From contig NZ_JAMJPK010000009.1 in NCBI RefSeq assembly GCF_023554995.1, positions 1-64,000 of the forward strand: DNA of 64,000 nt, written 5' to 3'. The notes below the pieces were generated by a model. The model had not been told where the DNA came from. It searched no databases and saw nothing but the letters and a program-made list of their open reading frames with translations. Each line of letters starts with the position of its first letter. Position 1 is the stretch's first letter. This document shows, one piece after another, positions 9,075-28,587 of the stretch. The position numbers and the translations under genes were made by a program. This DNA comes from Halomonas gemina. GTDB lineage: Bacteria; Pseudomonadota; Gammaproteobacteria; Pseudomonadales; Halomonadaceae.

Positions 9075-9397
9075 ATGTCGCTTACAGGATTCGAAACCTC
9101 CGCGGACCATCCGCTGATGCACCGCTGCGGGCCCGGCGGTGCGCTATCAGCGCTACCTCGGCACGGGTGGGGCCTTTACCGAGGAGGCGGCTGAGGCAGG
9201 ACTGCCGGGCACAGTGGGCGCAATACTTCGTCCGGTTCGTCCAGGCCTTGCGCGAGGAAGGCTTCTCGGTGTGGGGCGTGACCGTGCAGAACGAGCCCGA
9301 GGCGGCGGTCGACTGGTCGCTGCGCATCGGCGACGCGGCCCATGCCCTGACGACCCCGGCGCATGCGCTGCAGACCTGGGTGCTGTCCGACACCTGA
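9075..9397 (+). pseudogene. GH30 glucosylceramidase-like gene remnant
   Basis: Pieces of a GH30 beta-glycosidase lie in three frames. A start-like MSLTGFETSADHPL at 9075 comes first. YQRYLGTGGAFTEEAAEA follows near 9142 in a second frame, the conserved N-terminal GH30 segment. YFVRFVQALREEGFSVWGVTVQNEP follows near 9225 in a third frame and includes the acid/base Glu of the NEP motif. The reading frame closes at 9397. GH30 enzymes exceed 400 residues, so most of the gene is gone. It diverges from GH1 across two LacI-type operators, so it was probably once a member of the same regulon. Confidence 0.8.
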
Positions 9398-9497
9398 GGC
9401 GGTCCGACGAGTGGCCGGCCTAGCGAATTGGTCGAGGCGATTTCCGGGGCACGGCGCCATCCGCTAGAATGGCACATTTCCCGTCAGGGGCATGAGC

Positions 9498-10481
9498 ATG
9501 ACCATCGTTGACCTGATCCGCCTGCTGAGCGATGGCGACTTCCACTCCGGCGAGCAGCTGGGCGAACGGCTGGGGGTGTCGCGGGCGGCAGTATGGAAGC
9601 AGTTGCGCAAGCTGGAGTCCCTGGGCATTGCCATGGAGGCGGTCAAGGGCCAGGGCTATCGCCTGGTCGAGCGCCTGGAGCTGCTTGATGGAGGCACCAT
9701 CGTGGCCGGTCTCTCGCGAGATGCGCGCTCGCACCTGACGCGGCTGTTCGTCGAGGAGAGCCTGCCGTCCAGCAACGCCTTCCTGCGCGAGCGTTTCGCT
9801 CGGGGGGCGGGGCACGGGGAGGTCTGCCTGGTCGAGCAGCAGAGCGAGGGGCGCGGGCGCCGAGGGCGCACCTGGGTGACCCCCTGGGGGCGCACCCTGA
9901 TGCTGTCTCTGGGCTGGCGGGTCGAGGCCGGGGTGGCCGCGCTGGAGGGGCTGAGCCTGGCACTGGGGGTAGTCCTCGCCAGGGTGCTCGAGCGCCACGG
10001 GCTAAGGCCCCGCCTCAAGTGGCCCAATGATGTGCTGCTGGAGGACGACGACGGGTCGCTCGGCAAGCTGGCGGGCATCCTGGTGGAGATCAGCGGCGAT
10101 GCCACGGGCCCCTGCGAGGTGGTGGTGGGCATGGGGATCAATGTCGACCTGCCGGCGGCGTTCCGAGGGGGCATCGACCAGGCCGTCGCGGCGGTCCATG
10201 ACCAGGCGCCGGGGCTCTCCCGCAATGCCCTGGCCGTCGAGCTGCTGGACGAGCTGCTGCCCCTGCTGGCGGGCTTCGAGCAGCAGGGGTTCGCCGCCTG
10301 GCGTGACGACTGGAACGCCCGTCACGCCTTCGCCGGCTGCGAGGTAGAGGTCCTGCAGCGGGGAACACGGGCGTTGGCGACCGCCGGTGAGGTGGACGAG
10401 GCCGGCAACCTCTGGGTGCAGCAGGAGGGGCGGCCGGTGCGGCTTGCCGGTGGCGAGATCAGCGTGCGGAGACGCGCATGA
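9498..10481 (+). CDS. birA: Biotin-[acetyl-CoA-carboxylase] ligase and biotin operon repressor
   Basis: About 327 residues. An N-terminal winged helix-turn-helix (about residues 1-60, GVSRAAVWKQLRKLE) is followed by the biotin-ligase domain. That domain has the adenylate-binding GRGRRGRTW motif, KWPNDVLL, and the KLAGILVEISGD segment, and ends in an SH3-like C-terminal domain. It makes biotinyl-AMP, biotinylates AccB and, with the DNA-binding domain present, can repress biotin genes. An ATG six bases earlier (9492) is in frame, but the AGGGG is only one base from it and seven bases from the ATG at 9498. A TAGAAT -10 candidate lies at 9465-9470. Confidence 0.94.
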   Translation: MTIVDLIRLLSDGDFHSGEQLGERLGVSRAAVWKQLRKLESLGIAMEAVKGQGYRLVERLELLDGGTIVAGLSRDARSHLTRLFVEESLPSSNAFLRERFARGAGHGEVCLVEQQSEGRGRRGRTWVTPWGRTLMLSLGWRVEAGVAALEGLSLALGVVLARVLERHGLRPRLKWPNDVLLEDDDGSLGKLAGILVEISGDATGPCEVVVGMGINVDLPAAFRGGIDQAVAAVHDQAPGLSRNALAVELLDELLPLLAGFEQQGFAAWRDDWNARHAFAGCEVEVLQRGTRALATAGEVDEAGNLWVQQEGRPVRLAGGEISVRRRA

Positions 10482-11317
10482 TCCTGGATCTGGATATCGG
10501 CAACACCCTCTCCAAGTGGCGGCTCAAGGATGCCGACAGCAGCGAGATCCGTTCCCGCGGGGCGGTCTGGACCCGTGAAGAGTGGCGCCCGGGTGCGGAT
10601 ATCCCGGACCTCGACGTGGTCGAGGCAGTGCGCATCTCCAGCGTGGCGCGCAAGGCGGTGCTGGAGGAGACGGTGGGGCTGCTGCGCCGACGCGTCGGTA
10701 CCGTCCACGTGGCGCGCTCGACGGCCGAGGCCCTGGGGGTCACCAACGGCTACGAGGAGCCCGGCCGGCTGGGCGTCGATCGCTGGATGGGGGCCCTGGC
10801 GGGCTACCAGCTGGCCGGCGGCTGCTGTGCCGTGGACTGCGGCAGCGCCATCACCGTCGACTTCGTGCTGCCCGGCGGACGACACCTGGGCGGCTATATC
10901 CTGCCCGGGCTGCGGCTGATGAAGGAGAGCCTGAAACTGGGTACCCGCAACGTGGCCATCGACCCGGACAGCGAGGCCGAGGAGCTGCTGGAGCCCGGCA
11001 GGCGCACCGTGGAGGCCGTCAATCATGGCATCTTCATGGCGGCGGTGAGTGCCGTCAATCGTATCTACAGCGAGGTGTGCGACCAGCAGGGCGTGGCGCT
11101 GCCGATGATGTTGACCGGTGGTGACGCCCGGGTGGTGTCACGGGGCATCCAGGTCCCCCATGCGGTCTGGCCGGACATGGTCTACGGCGGGCTGGAGGCC
11201 TGCTTCCCGCTGACCGCGGCCGAGCGGGCGGGGCGCATGTCCGGGGCGCCGCGGGTGCCCTCGCCGGTGGCGCTGGAAAAGATCCGGGCCGCACTTGCAT
11301 TCTCCATGCTGCTTTGA
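10478..11317 (+). CDS. coaX: Type III pantothenate kinase
   Basis: 279 residues. The start MILDLDIGNTLSKWRL holds the phosphate-binding Asp-x-Gly-Asn motif of the ASKHA fold. GVDRWMGALAG and CGSAITVDFV are the other conserved type III motifs. It catalyses the first step of coenzyme A synthesis, phosphorylating pantothenate. The ATG overlaps the birA stop as ATGA, so the two are translationally coupled. The birA-coaX pair is common in gammaproteobacteria. No coaA gene is visible in this window. Confidence 0.94.
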   Translation: MILDLDIGNTLSKWRLKDADSSEIRSRGAVWTREEWRPGADIPDLDVVEAVRISSVARKAVLEETVGLLRRRVGTVHVARSTAEALGVTNGYEEPGRLGVDRWMGALAGYQLAGGCCAVDCGSAITVDFVLPGGRHLGGYILPGLRLMKESLKLGTRNVAIDPDSEAEELLEPGRRTVEAVNHGIFMAAVSAVNRIYSEVCDQQGVALPMMLTGGDARVVSRGIQVPHAVWPDMVYGGLEACFPLTAAERAGRMSGAPRVPSPVALEKIRAALAFSMLL

Positions 11318-11393
11318 CACAATGCGCCGCGTTCCGGAGAGGCGCGGCCGGCAGGTTCGTTGCGCTTGCTCAAGTGTCAGAGAAAACAGGCAC

Positions 11394-11421
11394 TTGACAC
11401 CGGTAACAGAGGCGATAGAAT
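11394..11421 (+). promoter_or_regulatory. Promoter of the tRNA-Tyr-Gly-Thr cluster
   Basis: TTGACA (11394-11399), a 16-base spacer and TAGAAT (11416-11421). It lies 12 bases before tRNA-Tyr, as expected for a strong sigma-70 tRNA promoter. Confidence 0.8.
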
Positions 11422-11433
11422 GCATCGCCAGTT

Positions 11434-11517
<84 letters not shown>

Positions 11518-11566
11518 GGTTCAGCCGCACCCGATGCGTCGAGTGATGGCAAGCAAGAGTGGGTCG

Positions 11567-11640
<74 letters not shown>

Positions 11641-11669
11641 GGTATCGCGTCTTGATGCCGCCAGGTTGC

Positions 11670-11744
11670 GCTCATGTAGCTCAGGGGTAGAGCACACCCT
11701 TGGTAAGGGTGAGGTCGACGGTTCAAATCCGTCCATGAGCTCCA
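11670..11744 (+). tRNA. tRNA-Thr (GGT)
   Basis: 75 bases with encoded CCA. Acceptor gctcatg/catgagc, anticodon loop ttggtaa (GGT), T-loop ggttcaaatcc. A tuf gene normally follows here in gammaproteobacteria; instead a terminator follows. Confidence 0.95.
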
Positions 11745-11751
11745 TATCGAG

Positions 11752-11781
11752 AAGGCGAGCCACGGCTCGCCTTTTCTTTTT
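11752..11781 (+). terminator. Intrinsic terminator after tRNA-Thr
   Basis: AAGGCGAGC-cacg-GCTCGCCTT followed by a T-rich run (ttcttttt). It closes the three-tRNA transcription unit eight bases after tRNA-Thr. Confidence 0.85.
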
Positions 11782-11812
11782 CTTCCTAGCAGGCTCTCCT
11801 GCAGGGAAGGGG

Positions 11813-11841
11813 TTGCCAGGAGAAGCGGATTTCGCTATCAT
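11813..11841 (+). promoter_or_regulatory. Promoter of tRNA-Trp-secE-nusG
   Basis: TTGCCA (11813-11818), a 17-base spacer, TATCAT (11836-11841). It sits between the terminator and tRNA-Trp, so secE-nusG has its own start of transcription. Confidence 0.65.
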
Positions 11842-11894
11842 GGCGCCCGCTGTCGTACAGGCCGCTTGCAAAGGGTGGTCTCGGAAGCAGATAC

Positions 11895-11970
<76 letters not shown>

Positions 11971-12042
11971 GTCTTCCCCAGGCTGGCGAGATCTCATATA
12001 CTTTCATGTTTCGATTGCTGCACCCTGAGGAGTCTCGTTTTC

Positions 12043-12411
12043 ATGAAGCATAGCGCCGAGGTGCAGGAGTCGCGCCACGACGGGCTCAAGTGGGCGGTTG
12101 TCGTCACTCTGCTGGTCCTTGCCGTGGTCGGCAATACCTATTTCGCCGACCAGGCGCTTCTCTATCGTGTGCTCGGTGTCGTCGTGCTCAGCGTGGCAGC
12201 GGCACTGGTGGCGCTGACCACGACCAAGGGTCGTGATCTGGTCGAGCTCGCCAGGAGTGCAAAGAAGGAGATCCAGCGTGTCGTCTGGCCGACCCGGCCC
12301 GAGACCGTGCAGACCACCGCCATCGTGCTGGTGGCCGTGCTGGTGGTCGGGCTGATGCTCTGGCTGATCGACACCCTTCTTGGCTGGGCGATGTCCGGCG
12401 TCATCGGTTAG
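12043..12411 (+). CDS. secE: Preprotein translocase subunit SecE
   Basis: 122 residues with three predicted membrane helices (about residues 16-34, 37-55 and 92-116). The conserved amphipathic SecE segment before the last helix ([24 protein letters not shown], about residues 65-85) is present. It is a core subunit of the SecYEG inner-membrane channel. The start at 12043 (MKHSAEV) has AGGAG about ten bases upstream. Upstream in-frame codons would fall inside tRNA-Trp and are rejected. nusG follows after 8 bases. Confidence 0.95.
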   Translation: MKHSAEVQESRHDGLKWAVVVTLLVLAVVGNTYFADQALLYRVLGVVVLSVAAALVALTTTKGRDLVELARSAKKEIQRVVWPTRPETVQTTAIVLVAVLVVGLMLWLIDTLLGWAMSGVIG

Positions 12412-12419
12412 GAGTTTTC

Positions 12420-12953
12420 ATGTCCAAGCGTTGGTATGTCGTCCATGCCTACTCCGGCTTCGAGAAGCATGTCATGCGCTCGCTCATCGAGCGCGTGAAG
12501 ATGTACGGCATGGAGGATCGCTTCGGCGAGATCCTGGTGCCGACCGAAGAGGTCGTCGAGGTGCGGGACGGCAAGCGTCGCAAGAGCGAGCGCAAGTTCT
12601 ATCCCGGCTATGTGCTGGTCGAGATGGAGATGGATGACGAGACCTGGCACCTGGTCAACGAGACCCCGCGCGTCATGGGGTTCATCGGTGGCACCAAGGA
12701 GAAGCCGGCCCCGATCACCCGCAAGGAGGCGGATGCCATCCTCAGCCGGGTCAAGGACGGTACCGACAAGCCGAAGCCCAAGACGCTCTTCGAGCCGGGC
12801 CAGTCGGTGCGCGTCATCGACGGACCCTTCGCCGACTTCAACGGAGTCGTCGAGGAGGTCAACTACGACAAGAGCCGTGTGCAGGTCAGCGTGCTGATCT
12901 TCGGCCGCTCCACGCCCGTCGAGCTGGAGTTTGCCCAGGTCGAGAAGGAATAG
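12420..12953 (+). CDS. nusG: Transcription termination/antitermination protein NusG
   Basis: 177 residues. The N-terminal NGN domain ([20 protein letters not shown]) binds the RNA polymerase clamp. The C-terminal KOW domain ([19 protein letters not shown]) contacts Rho or NusE (S10). It couples transcription to translation and aids Rho-dependent termination. Its length and its position after secE are those of the usual secE-nusG operon. Confidence 0.97.
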   Translation: MSKRWYVVHAYSGFEKHVMRSLIERVKMYGMEDRFGEILVPTEEVVEVRDGKRRKSERKFYPGYVLVEMEMDDETWHLVNETPRVMGFIGGTKEKPAPITRKEADAILSRVKDGTDKPKPKTLFEPGQSVRVIDGPFADFNGVVEEVNYDKSRVQVSVLIFGRSTPVELEFAQVEKE

Positions 12954-13045
12954 CCTTCCGGGCCTGACTGTTTCGTGGCAACCACCCGCGGGTGGTTGTG
13001 TAACCCGGGGAGCCGCAAGGCGCTACTACCCAACTGGAGTCCAAC

Positions 13046-13477
13046 ATGGCCAAGAAAGTACAGGCTTACATCAAGCTGCAGGTCGCAGCTGGCAAGGCCA
13101 ACCCGAGTCCCCCCGTGGGTCCCGCGCTGGGTCAGCACGGTGTCAATATCATGGAGTTCTGCAAGGCGTTCAACGCCGCGACCCAGGACATCGAGCCGGG
13201 CCTGCCGACCCCCGTGGTCATCACCGTCTACTCCGACCGCAGCTTCACCTTCATCACCAAGACCCCGCCCGCCGCGGTCCTGCTGAAGAAGGCGGCCGGC
13301 ATCAAGTCCGGCTCCGGTGAACCGAACAAGACCAAGGTCGGCACCGTGACCCGCGAGCAGCTTGAGGAGATCGCCAAGACCAAGGAGCCCGACCTGACGG
13401 CTGCCGATCTCGACGCCGCGGTGCGTACCATTGCCGGTAGTGCCCGCAGCATGGGCCTGAACGTGGAGGGTCTCTGA
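13046..13477 (+). CDS. rplK: 50S ribosomal protein L11
   Basis: 143 residues. The N-terminal proline-rich segment ([18 protein letters not shown]) contacts the GTPase centre, and the C-terminal domain binds 23S rRNA. First gene of rplKAJL-rpoBC. The 92-base leader before it holds a 20-base perfect palindrome (12979-12998). In enterobacteria L1 represses this operon by binding an rplK leader; that site is not proven here. Confidence 0.97.
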   Translation: MAKKVQAYIKLQVAAGKANPSPPVGPALGQHGVNIMEFCKAFNAATQDIEPGLPTPVVITVYSDRSFTFITKTPPAAVLLKKAAGIKSGSGEPNKTKVGTVTREQLEEIAKTKEPDLTAADLDAAVRTIAGSARSMGLNVEGL

Positions 13478-13479
13478 TC

Positions 13480-14172
13480 ATGGCCAAGCTTACCAAGCGT
13501 GCACAGCAGATTCGCGAGAAGGTCGACGCCAACCGGACCTACTCTCTCGACGAGGCCGTGGCCCTGCTCTCCGAGCTGTCCACCGTCAAGTTCAAGGAAT
13601 CCCTGGACGTCGCCATCAACCTGGGCGTCGACCCGCGTAAGTCCGACCAGGTCGTGCGTGGCGCCACCGTCATGCCTAACGGTACCGGCAAGGACGTGCG
13701 TGTCGCGGTCTTCACCCAGGGTGCCAATGTCGATGCGGCCAAGGAAGCCGGTGCCGATATCGTCGGCATGGACGACCTGGCCGAGCAGGTCAAGAAGGGC
13801 CAGCTGGACTTCGACGTGGTCATTGCCTCGCCGGACGCCATGCGCGTCGTCGGCCAGCTGGGCCAGATCCTCGGTCCGCGCGGCCTGATGCCGAACCCCA
13901 AGGTCGGTACCGTGACGCCCGACGTGGCCACCGCCGTCAAGAATGCCAAGGCCGGTCAGGTGCGCTTCCGTACCGACAAGAACGGCATCATCCATACTAC
14001 CCTTGGCAAGGTCGACTTCGATGCGTCTGCCATCCAGGGCAACCTGGAGGCGCTGGTCGCCGACCTGAAGAAGCTCAAGCCGAGCACCTCCAAGGGTATC
14101 TATCTCAAGAAGGTCACCCTGTCCACCACCATGGGCCCGGGGCTGACCATCGATCATTCCGCCCTGGCCTGA
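13480..14172 (+). CDS. rplA: 50S ribosomal protein L1
   Basis: 230 residues, the normal length. The L1 signature segment (near [20 protein letters not shown]) and the conserved [14 protein letters not shown] lie in their usual places. It forms the L1 stalk at the E site and usually represses translation of rplKA. The start is 2 bases after the rplK stop, so the genes are coupled. Confidence 0.97.
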   Translation: MAKLTKRAQQIREKVDANRTYSLDEAVALLSELSTVKFKESLDVAINLGVDPRKSDQVVRGATVMPNGTGKDVRVAVFTQGANVDAAKEAGADIVGMDDLAEQVKKGQLDFDVVIASPDAMRVVGQLGQILGPRGLMPNPKVGTVTPDVATAVKNAKAGQVRFRTDKNGIIHTTLGKVDFDASAIQGNLEALVADLKKLKPSTSKGIYLKKVTLSTTMGPGLTIDHSALA

Positions 14173-14431
14173 TCGGGCGGCGATCGAGACGATTGCAGGA
14201 ACTTTGCGGTCCCCGTGCCGGGCTATCCTCGCCGGCGGGGCATCGTCAAAGACCGCAGGTGCCGTCTCTCTCGCGAGCGCGGCTTAATCTTCCCCCGGGA
14301 AGGCCTGCGCAGATGGTGTGGCCGCCAGATCTCTGGTGAGCACCATCACCCAGGACTCCCGACCTCCGGTCGGGAGAGATGGTAACCACCGGAATCCTCT
14401 CGCGAGGTTCCGGCACGAAGGAGTGATCACT
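14173..14431 (+). promoter_or_regulatory. rplJ leader (L10 autoregulatory leader RNA)
   Basis: A 259-base gap before rplJ carries the conserved leader motif cttaat (14283-14288) followed by cctgcgcagatggtg (about 14303-14317). These match the L10 leader in which the L10(L12)4 complex binds a kink-turn and blocks translation. Several hairpin arms are visible, for example cggtccccg/cgccggcggg and gactcccgacctccggtcggga. A promoter within this gap is possible but not identified. Confidence 0.75.
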
Positions 14432-14935
14432 GTGCCACTAGCACTCGAAGGCAAGAAGGCAATCGTTGCCGAGGTCAGTGAAGCGGCCAAGGATGCGCTC
14501 TCCGTCGTAGTTGCCGACTCTCGTGGCGTCGCGGTCAGCGCGATGACCGACCTGCGCAAGCAGGCCCGCGAGAATGGCGTGCAGATCCGTGTTGTCCGCA
14601 ACACCCTGGCACGCCGCGCCCTGTCCGGAACTCCCTGGGAGATTCTGGACGAGACCTTCTCCGGTCCGACCATGCTGGCCTTCTCCTACGAGCATCCGGG
14701 CGCTGCCGCCCGTCTGTTCAAGGAGTTCGGCAAGGGTCAGAAGGAGTTCGAGGTCAAGGCGCTGGCCTACGAAGGTGAGCTGATCCCGGCAAGCGACATC
14801 GACCGTCTGGCAACCCTGCCGACCTACGATGAGGCGATCGCCAAGCTGATGTCCGTCATGAAGGAAGCGTCTGCCGGCAAGCTGGTCCGTACCCTCGCTG
14901 CGCTGCGTGACCAGAAGCAGGAGGAGGCCGCCTGA
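14432..14935 (+). CDS. rplJ: 50S ribosomal protein L10
   Basis: 167 residues starting at GTG (14432), with AAGGAG eight bases upstream; this start gives the standard N-terminus [12 protein letters not shown]. An earlier in-frame ATG would place codons inside the leader RNA. L10 is the base of the L7/L12 stalk that recruits translation factors, and with L12 it represses its own leader. Confidence 0.96.
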   Translation: MPLALEGKKAIVAEVSEAAKDALSVVVADSRGVAVSAMTDLRKQARENGVQIRVVRNTLARRALSGTPWEILDETFSGPTMLAFSYEHPGAAARLFKEFGKGQKEFEVKALAYEGELIPASDIDRLATLPTYDEAIAKLMSVMKEASAGKLVRTLAALRDQKQEEAA

Positions 14936-15025
14936 CCGGCGAACTCTTGCGCTCAGCCCGAATCGAACATTGAATCCCCGAGCCATCGCGATGCCGAGGC
15001 TCCCGCAAAGTTAGGAATCTAGACA

Positions 15026-15397
15026 ATGGCACTGACCAAAGAAGACATCATCAACGCTGTCGCCGACATGTCCGTCATGGAAGTGGCCGAGCTGATCGAG
15101 GCCATGGAAGAGAAGTTCGGTGTCTCTGCTGCCGCTGCCGTCGTGGCCGGCCCGGGTGGCGGTGAAGCCGCTGTCGAGGAAGAGCAGACCGAATTCGACG
15201 TCGTGCTGACCGGCGCCGGCGACAAGAAGGTCAACGTGATCAAGGCGGTCCGCGAGATCACCGGCCTGGGTCTCAAGGAAGCCAAGGGTGCCGTCGACGG
15301 CGCACCGGCGACCATCAAGGAAGGCCTGTCCAAGGACGACGCCGAAGAGGCAAAGAAGAAGCTGGAAGACGCCGGCGCGAGCGTGGAGCTCAAGTAA
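15026..15397 (+). CDS. rplL: 50S ribosomal protein L7/L12
   Basis: 123 residues. There is an N-terminal dimerisation domain (about 1-30), an alanine/glycine-rich hinge (about 34-52) and a C-terminal factor-binding domain with [20 protein letters not shown]. It recruits EF-Tu and EF-G to the ribosome. A terminator-like attenuator between it and rpoB sets the ratio of ribosomal protein to polymerase subunits. Confidence 0.97.
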   Translation: MALTKEDIINAVADMSVMEVAELIEAMEEKFGVSAAAAVVAGPGGGEAAVEEEQTEFDVVLTGAGDKKVNVIKAVREITGLGLKEAKGAVDGAPATIKEGLSKDDAEEAKKKLEDAGASVELK

Positions 15398-15437
15398 CCC
15401 TTGTGCCCATGGCTTCACGCGCTGCGTAAGCTTCCAC

Positions 15438-15471
15438 GGCTGGTGGCGGGACACCCGCTGCCGGCCTTTTT
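15438..15471 (+). terminator. rplL-rpoB attenuator (partial terminator)
   Basis: A 13-base-pair stem with GU pairs, GGCTGGTGGCGGG/CCCGCTGCCGGCC around an ACA loop, is followed by five T. In enterobacteria an attenuator at this place lets only part of the transcripts reach rpoBC. Here the stem is strong and rpoB starts 157 bases later, so a promoter downstream is also possible. Confidence 0.75.
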
Positions 15472-15628
15472 CTGTTGTCACTAGCCGGTCGCCCTCGGGC
15501 CACCGCTAGCCGAATTCCGACGGCGAGCCTCCTGGTGGTGGCTTGCCGTCAGCGCCTGACGGAGCCGTACCCGTCGGGTGACGCCGACACGCATCGGTCA
15601 CCCATGGTGAACAAGCTGGGGAATACAG

Positions 15629-19708
<4,080 letters not shown>

Positions 19709-19795
19709 GGCTGCAGCGCCTGCGCTTCACAGAATGACGGTCCGCGGGGGTGGCAACGCCCCTGCCCATGACAACTCCGCAACGGAGCCGACCCC

Positions 19796-24013
<4,218 letters not shown>

Positions 24014-24053
24014 TGCCAGCGTCACGGCACCGCGCCTCCCCGGGGCGCGGTGC

Positions 24054-24083
24054 TTGACGACGCGCCGCGTCAGCCATTAGAAT
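24054..24083 (+). promoter_or_regulatory. Promoter of the str operon (rpsL)
   Basis: TTGACG (24054-24059), an 18-base spacer and TAGAAT (24078-24083), 80 bases before rpsL. The same TAGAAT -10 recurs before the tRNA cluster in this window. A hairpin from the rpoC end abuts the -35. Confidence 0.7.
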
Positions 24084-24162
24084 GCGCAGCCTTTAACAGT
24101 GGGGCGGGTGCGCCCGCACCCGCTGGCAAGGCAAGGCAACCCATTGGAGTCAGCTACACACC

Positions 24163-24537
24163 ATGGCAACGATCAATCAGCTCGTGCGCAAGCCGCGCAA
24201 GCGCCAGGCCGCCAAGAGCGACGTGCCTGCGCTGCAGGCCTGCCCGCAGAAGCGCGGCGTCTGCACCCGCGTCTACACCACCACCCCGAAGAAGCCGAAC
24301 TCCGCACTGCGCAAGGTGTGCCGTGTTCGCCTGACCAACGGCTACGAGGTCTCCTCGTACATCGGCGGTGAAGGCCACAACCTTCAGGAGCACTCCGTGG
24401 TCCTGATCCGCGGCGGTCGCGTCAAGGACCTTCCCGGTGTGCGCTATCACACCGTGCGTGGCGCCCTGGACACCTCCGGCGTGCAGAACCGCAAGCAGGG
24501 CCGTTCCAAGTACGGCACCAAGCGTCCCAAGGTCTGA
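24163..24537 (+). CDS. rpsL: 30S ribosomal protein S12
   Basis: 124 residues. The decoding-site segments are wild type: [13 protein letters not shown] with Lys43, and [10 protein letters not shown] with Lys88 and the Asp89 that is often methylthiolated. Substitutions giving streptomycin resistance at these lysines are absent. First gene of the str operon. Confidence 0.98.
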   Translation: MATINQLVRKPRKRQAAKSDVPALQACPQKRGVCTRVYTTTPKKPNSALRKVCRVRLTNGYEVSSYIGGEGHNLQEHSVVLIRGGRVKDLPGVRYHTVRGALDTSGVQNRKQGRSKYGTKRPKV

Positions 24538-24656
24538 CCGGCCGCGGTACGCAGCAGTCACACCATTTTGACCACGGTCTGATAAGAGTAAGGTCGAGCG
24601 CTGCCAGCGGCAGGAGTCTCGGGTTTACCTGAAGGATCCTTTGATGAGGGCTTATC

Positions 24657-25127
24657 ATGCCTAGAAGAAGAGTTGCGGCCAAGCGCGAGATCCTCCCGGA
24701 TCCCAAGTTCGGAAGCGAGCGCCTGGCGAAGTTCATGAACCACCTGATGATCGGCGGCAAGAAGTCCGTAGCTGAGCGTATCGTCTATGGTGCGCTGGAC
24801 AGGGTTGCCGAGCGTAGCAAGGAAGAGCCGCTGGAGATCTTCGACAAGGCGCTGGAAGCCATCCAGCCCATGGTCGAGGTCAAGTCCCGCCGCGTCGGCG
24901 GCGCGACCTATCAGGTGCCCGTGGAAGTTCGCCCCTCGCGCCGCCATGCGCTAGCCATGCGCTGGCTGGTCGATGCGGCCCGTCGCCGTGGTGAGAAGAC
25001 CATGGTGCTGCGCCTCGCCGGCGAGATGCTCGATGCCGCCGAAGGCAAGGGCTCGGCCGTCAAGAAGCGGGAAGACGTGCATCGCATGGCAGAGGCCAAC
25101 AAGGCCTTCTCTCATTATCGTTTCTAA
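24657..25127 (+). CDS. rpsG: 30S ribosomal protein S7
   Basis: 156 residues, beginning [20 protein letters not shown] as in other gammaproteobacteria. It nucleates assembly of the 30S head and contacts E-site tRNA. In enterobacteria it represses the str operon from the rpsL-rpsG gap; the gap here is 119 bases and could hold such a site. Confidence 0.97.
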   Translation: MPRRRVAAKREILPDPKFGSERLAKFMNHLMIGGKKSVAERIVYGALDRVAERSKEEPLEIFDKALEAIQPMVEVKSRRVGGATYQVPVEVRPSRRHALAMRWLVDAARRRGEKTMVLRLAGEMLDAAEGKGSAVKKREDVHRMAEANKAFSHYRF

Positions 25128-25172
25128 GTGCACCGCTTCTAAACGCATCGCCAACCACAGGGGAGTTCCAAC

Positions 25173-27293
25173 GTGGCTCGCAAGACTCCACTAAAGCGCT
25201 ATCGCAACATCGGCATCGTGGCGCACGTCGATGCCGGCAAGACCACCACGACTGAGCGCGTCCTGTTTTACACCGGCCTGTCCCACAAGGTCGGCGAGGT
25301 CCATGATGGCGCCGCCACCATGGACTGGATGGAGCAGGAGCAGGAGCGTGGCATCACCATCACCTCCGCGGCGACCACCTGCTTCTGGCAGGGCATGGAC
25401 AAGCAGTTCGACGAGCATCGCATCAACATCATCGATACCCCGGGGCACGTCGACTTCACCATCGAGGTGGAGCGTTCCCTGCGCGTGCTCGACGGTGCCG
25501 TCGTGGTGCTGTGCGGCTCGTCCGGCGTCCAGCCGCAGACCGAGACCGTCTGGCGCCAGGCCAACAAGTACGAAGTCCCGCGCATGGTGTTCGTCAACAA
25601 GATGGACCGTACCGGCGCCGACTTCTTCATGGTCGTCGACCAGCTCAAGCAGAAGCTGGGAGCCAACGCTGTCCCGATCCAGATCAACTGGGGCACCGAG
25701 GAAGAGTTCAAGGGTGTCGTCGACCTGATCAGGATGAAGGCGATCCTGTGGGACGAGGAGAGCCTCGGCATGAACTACGAGCTGGTGGATATCCCCGCCG
25801 AGCTCCAGGAGACCGCCGAGAAGTACCGCGAGGAGATGGTCGAGGCCGCCGCCGAGGCCTCCGAGGAACTGATGGACAAGTACCTCGAGGAGGGTGAGCT
25901 CACCATCGAGGAGATCAAGGCCGGCCTGCGTCGTCGCACCCTGGACAACGAGATCGTGCTGGTCACCTGCGGCTCCGCCTTCAAGAACAAGGGCGTCCAG
26001 GCCGTGCTGGATGGCGTCATCGAGTACATGCCGTCACCCACCGAGGTCAAGGCCATCGAGGGTGAGCTGGACGACAAGGACGGCACCATCGCGACCCGTG
26101 AGGCGGACGACAGTGCCCCCTTCTCCGCGCTGGCCTTCAAGATCGCCACCGATCCCTTCGTCGGTACCCTGACCTTCATCCGCGTCTATTCGGGCGTGTT
26201 GAAGTCGGGCGACAGCATCTACAACTCCGTCAAGGAGAAGAAGGAGCGCGTCGGCCGTATCGTCCAGATGCACGCCAACTCCCGCGAGGAGATCAAGGAA
26301 GTGCTGGCCGGCGACATCGCCGCCTGCATCGGCCTCAAGGACGTCACCACCGGTGACACCCTGTGCGACCTGAACGACAAGATCGTGCTGGAGCGCATGG
26401 AGTTTCCGGATCCGGTGATCTCCGTGGCCGTGGAGCCGAAGTCCAAGGCCGACCAGGAGAAGATGGGCGTGGCACTGGGCAAGCTGGCCCAGGAGGACCC
26501 CTCCTTCCAGGTCCGCACCGACGAGGAGACCGGACAGACCATCATCTCCGGCATGGGTGAACTGCACCTCGACATCCTCGTCGACCGCATGCGTCGCGAG
26601 TTCAAGGTCGACGCCAATATCGGCAAGCCGCAGGTGGCCTATCGCGAGACCATCCGCGCCAAGGTTGAGCAGGAAGGCAAGTTCGTTCGCCAGTCCGGCG
26701 GTCGCGGCCAGTACGGTCATGTGCACCTGCGCATCGAGCCGCTCACCGCAGAGGACAAGGGCGAAGACGAGGACATGCACTTCAAGTTCGCCTCGGAGAT
26801 CGTTGGCGGCGTGGTTCCCAAGGAATACGTGCCGGCCGTCGAGAAAGGGGCCTACGAGCAGCTGCAGAACGGTGTCATCGCGGGCTACCCGATGATTGAC
26901 GTCAAGGTCACGCTGTTCGACGGTTCCTACCATGACGTGGACTCTAACGAGACCGCGTTCAAGGTTGCCTCTTCCATGGCGGTCAAGGAAGGTGCCAAGA
27001 AGGCCAAGGCCGTGCTCCTCGAGCCGGTGATGAAGGTCGAGGTCGTGACCCCCGAGGAGTTCATGGGTGACGTCATGGGCGACCTGAACCGTCGTCGGGG
27101 TCTCGTCCAGGGCATGGATGACTCCTCCATGGGCAAGATCATCCGCGCCACGGTACCGCTGGCTGAGATGTTCGGTTATGCAACCGACCTGCGCTCTCAG
27201 ACCCAGGGCCGCGCAAGCTACGTGATGGAGTTTGCGAACTACGAAGAGGCGCCGTCCAGCGTCGTTGAAGCCGTCATCAACCAGAACGGTTAA
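25173..27293 (+). CDS. fusA: Elongation factor G
   Basis: 706 residues starting at GTG (25173), with GGGGAG eight bases upstream. GTPase motifs: P-loop [12 protein letters not shown] (about residues 17-28), switch II DTPGHVD, and NKMD. Domains II-V follow, with the conserved GRGQYGHV segment in domain IV. It drives translocation of tRNA and mRNA. It lies between rpsG and tuf in the classical str order. Confidence 0.97.
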   Translation: MARKTPLKRYRNIGIVAHVDAGKTTTTERVLFYTGLSHKVGEVHDGAATMDWMEQEQERGITITSAATTCFWQGMDKQFDEHRINIIDTPGHVDFTIEVERSLRVLDGAVVVLCGSSGVQPQTETVWRQANKYEVPRMVFVNKMDRTGADFFMVVDQLKQKLGANAVPIQINWGTEEEFKGVVDLIRMKAILWDEESLGMNYELVDIPAELQETAEKYREEMVEAAAEASEELMDKYLEEGELTIEEIKAGLRRRTLDNEIVLVTCGSAFKNKGVQAVLDGVIEYMPSPTEVKAIEGELDDKDGTIATREADDSAPFSALAFKIATDPFVGTLTFIRVYSGVLKSGDSIYNSVKEKKERVGRIVQMHANSREEIKEVLAGDIAACIGLKDVTTGDTLCDLNDKIVLERMEFPDPVISVAVEPKSKADQEKMGVALGKLAQEDPSFQVRTDEETGQTIISGMGELHLDILVDRMRREFKVDANIGKPQVAYRETIRAKVEQEGKFVRQSGGRGQYGHVHLRIEPLTAEDKGEDEDMHFKFASEIVGGVVPKEYVPAVEKGAYEQLQNGVIAGYPMIDVKVTLFDGSYHDVDSNETAFKVASSMAVKEGAKKAKAVLLEPVMKVEVVTPEEFMGDVMGDLNRRRGLVQGMDDSSMGKIIRATVPLAEMFGYATDLRSQTQGRASYVMEFANYEEAPSSVVEAVINQNG

Positions 27294-27322
27294 CCGTTAG
27301 CTAACGTAAAGAGGTTATAGCA

Positions 27323-28516
<1,194 letters not shown>

Positions 28517-28539
28517 GCGTCCCGCTGCTTGGCCGATCG

Positions 28540-28568
28540 AAGGGGGCTCCTGGCGGAGCCCCCTTTCT
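28540..28568 (+). terminator. Intrinsic terminator after tuf
   Basis: AGGGGGCTCC-tggc-GGAGCCCCCT followed by a short T run (ttct). It separates the str operon from the S10 operon. Confidence 0.8.
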
Positions 28569-28587
28569 GCGCACCGGAAGCGAGTGT

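Noticed and set aside
24027..24053. GC hairpin after rpoC considered as terminator
   Set aside because: There is a good 10-base-pair stem but no T tract, and the -35 of the str promoter follows immediately.
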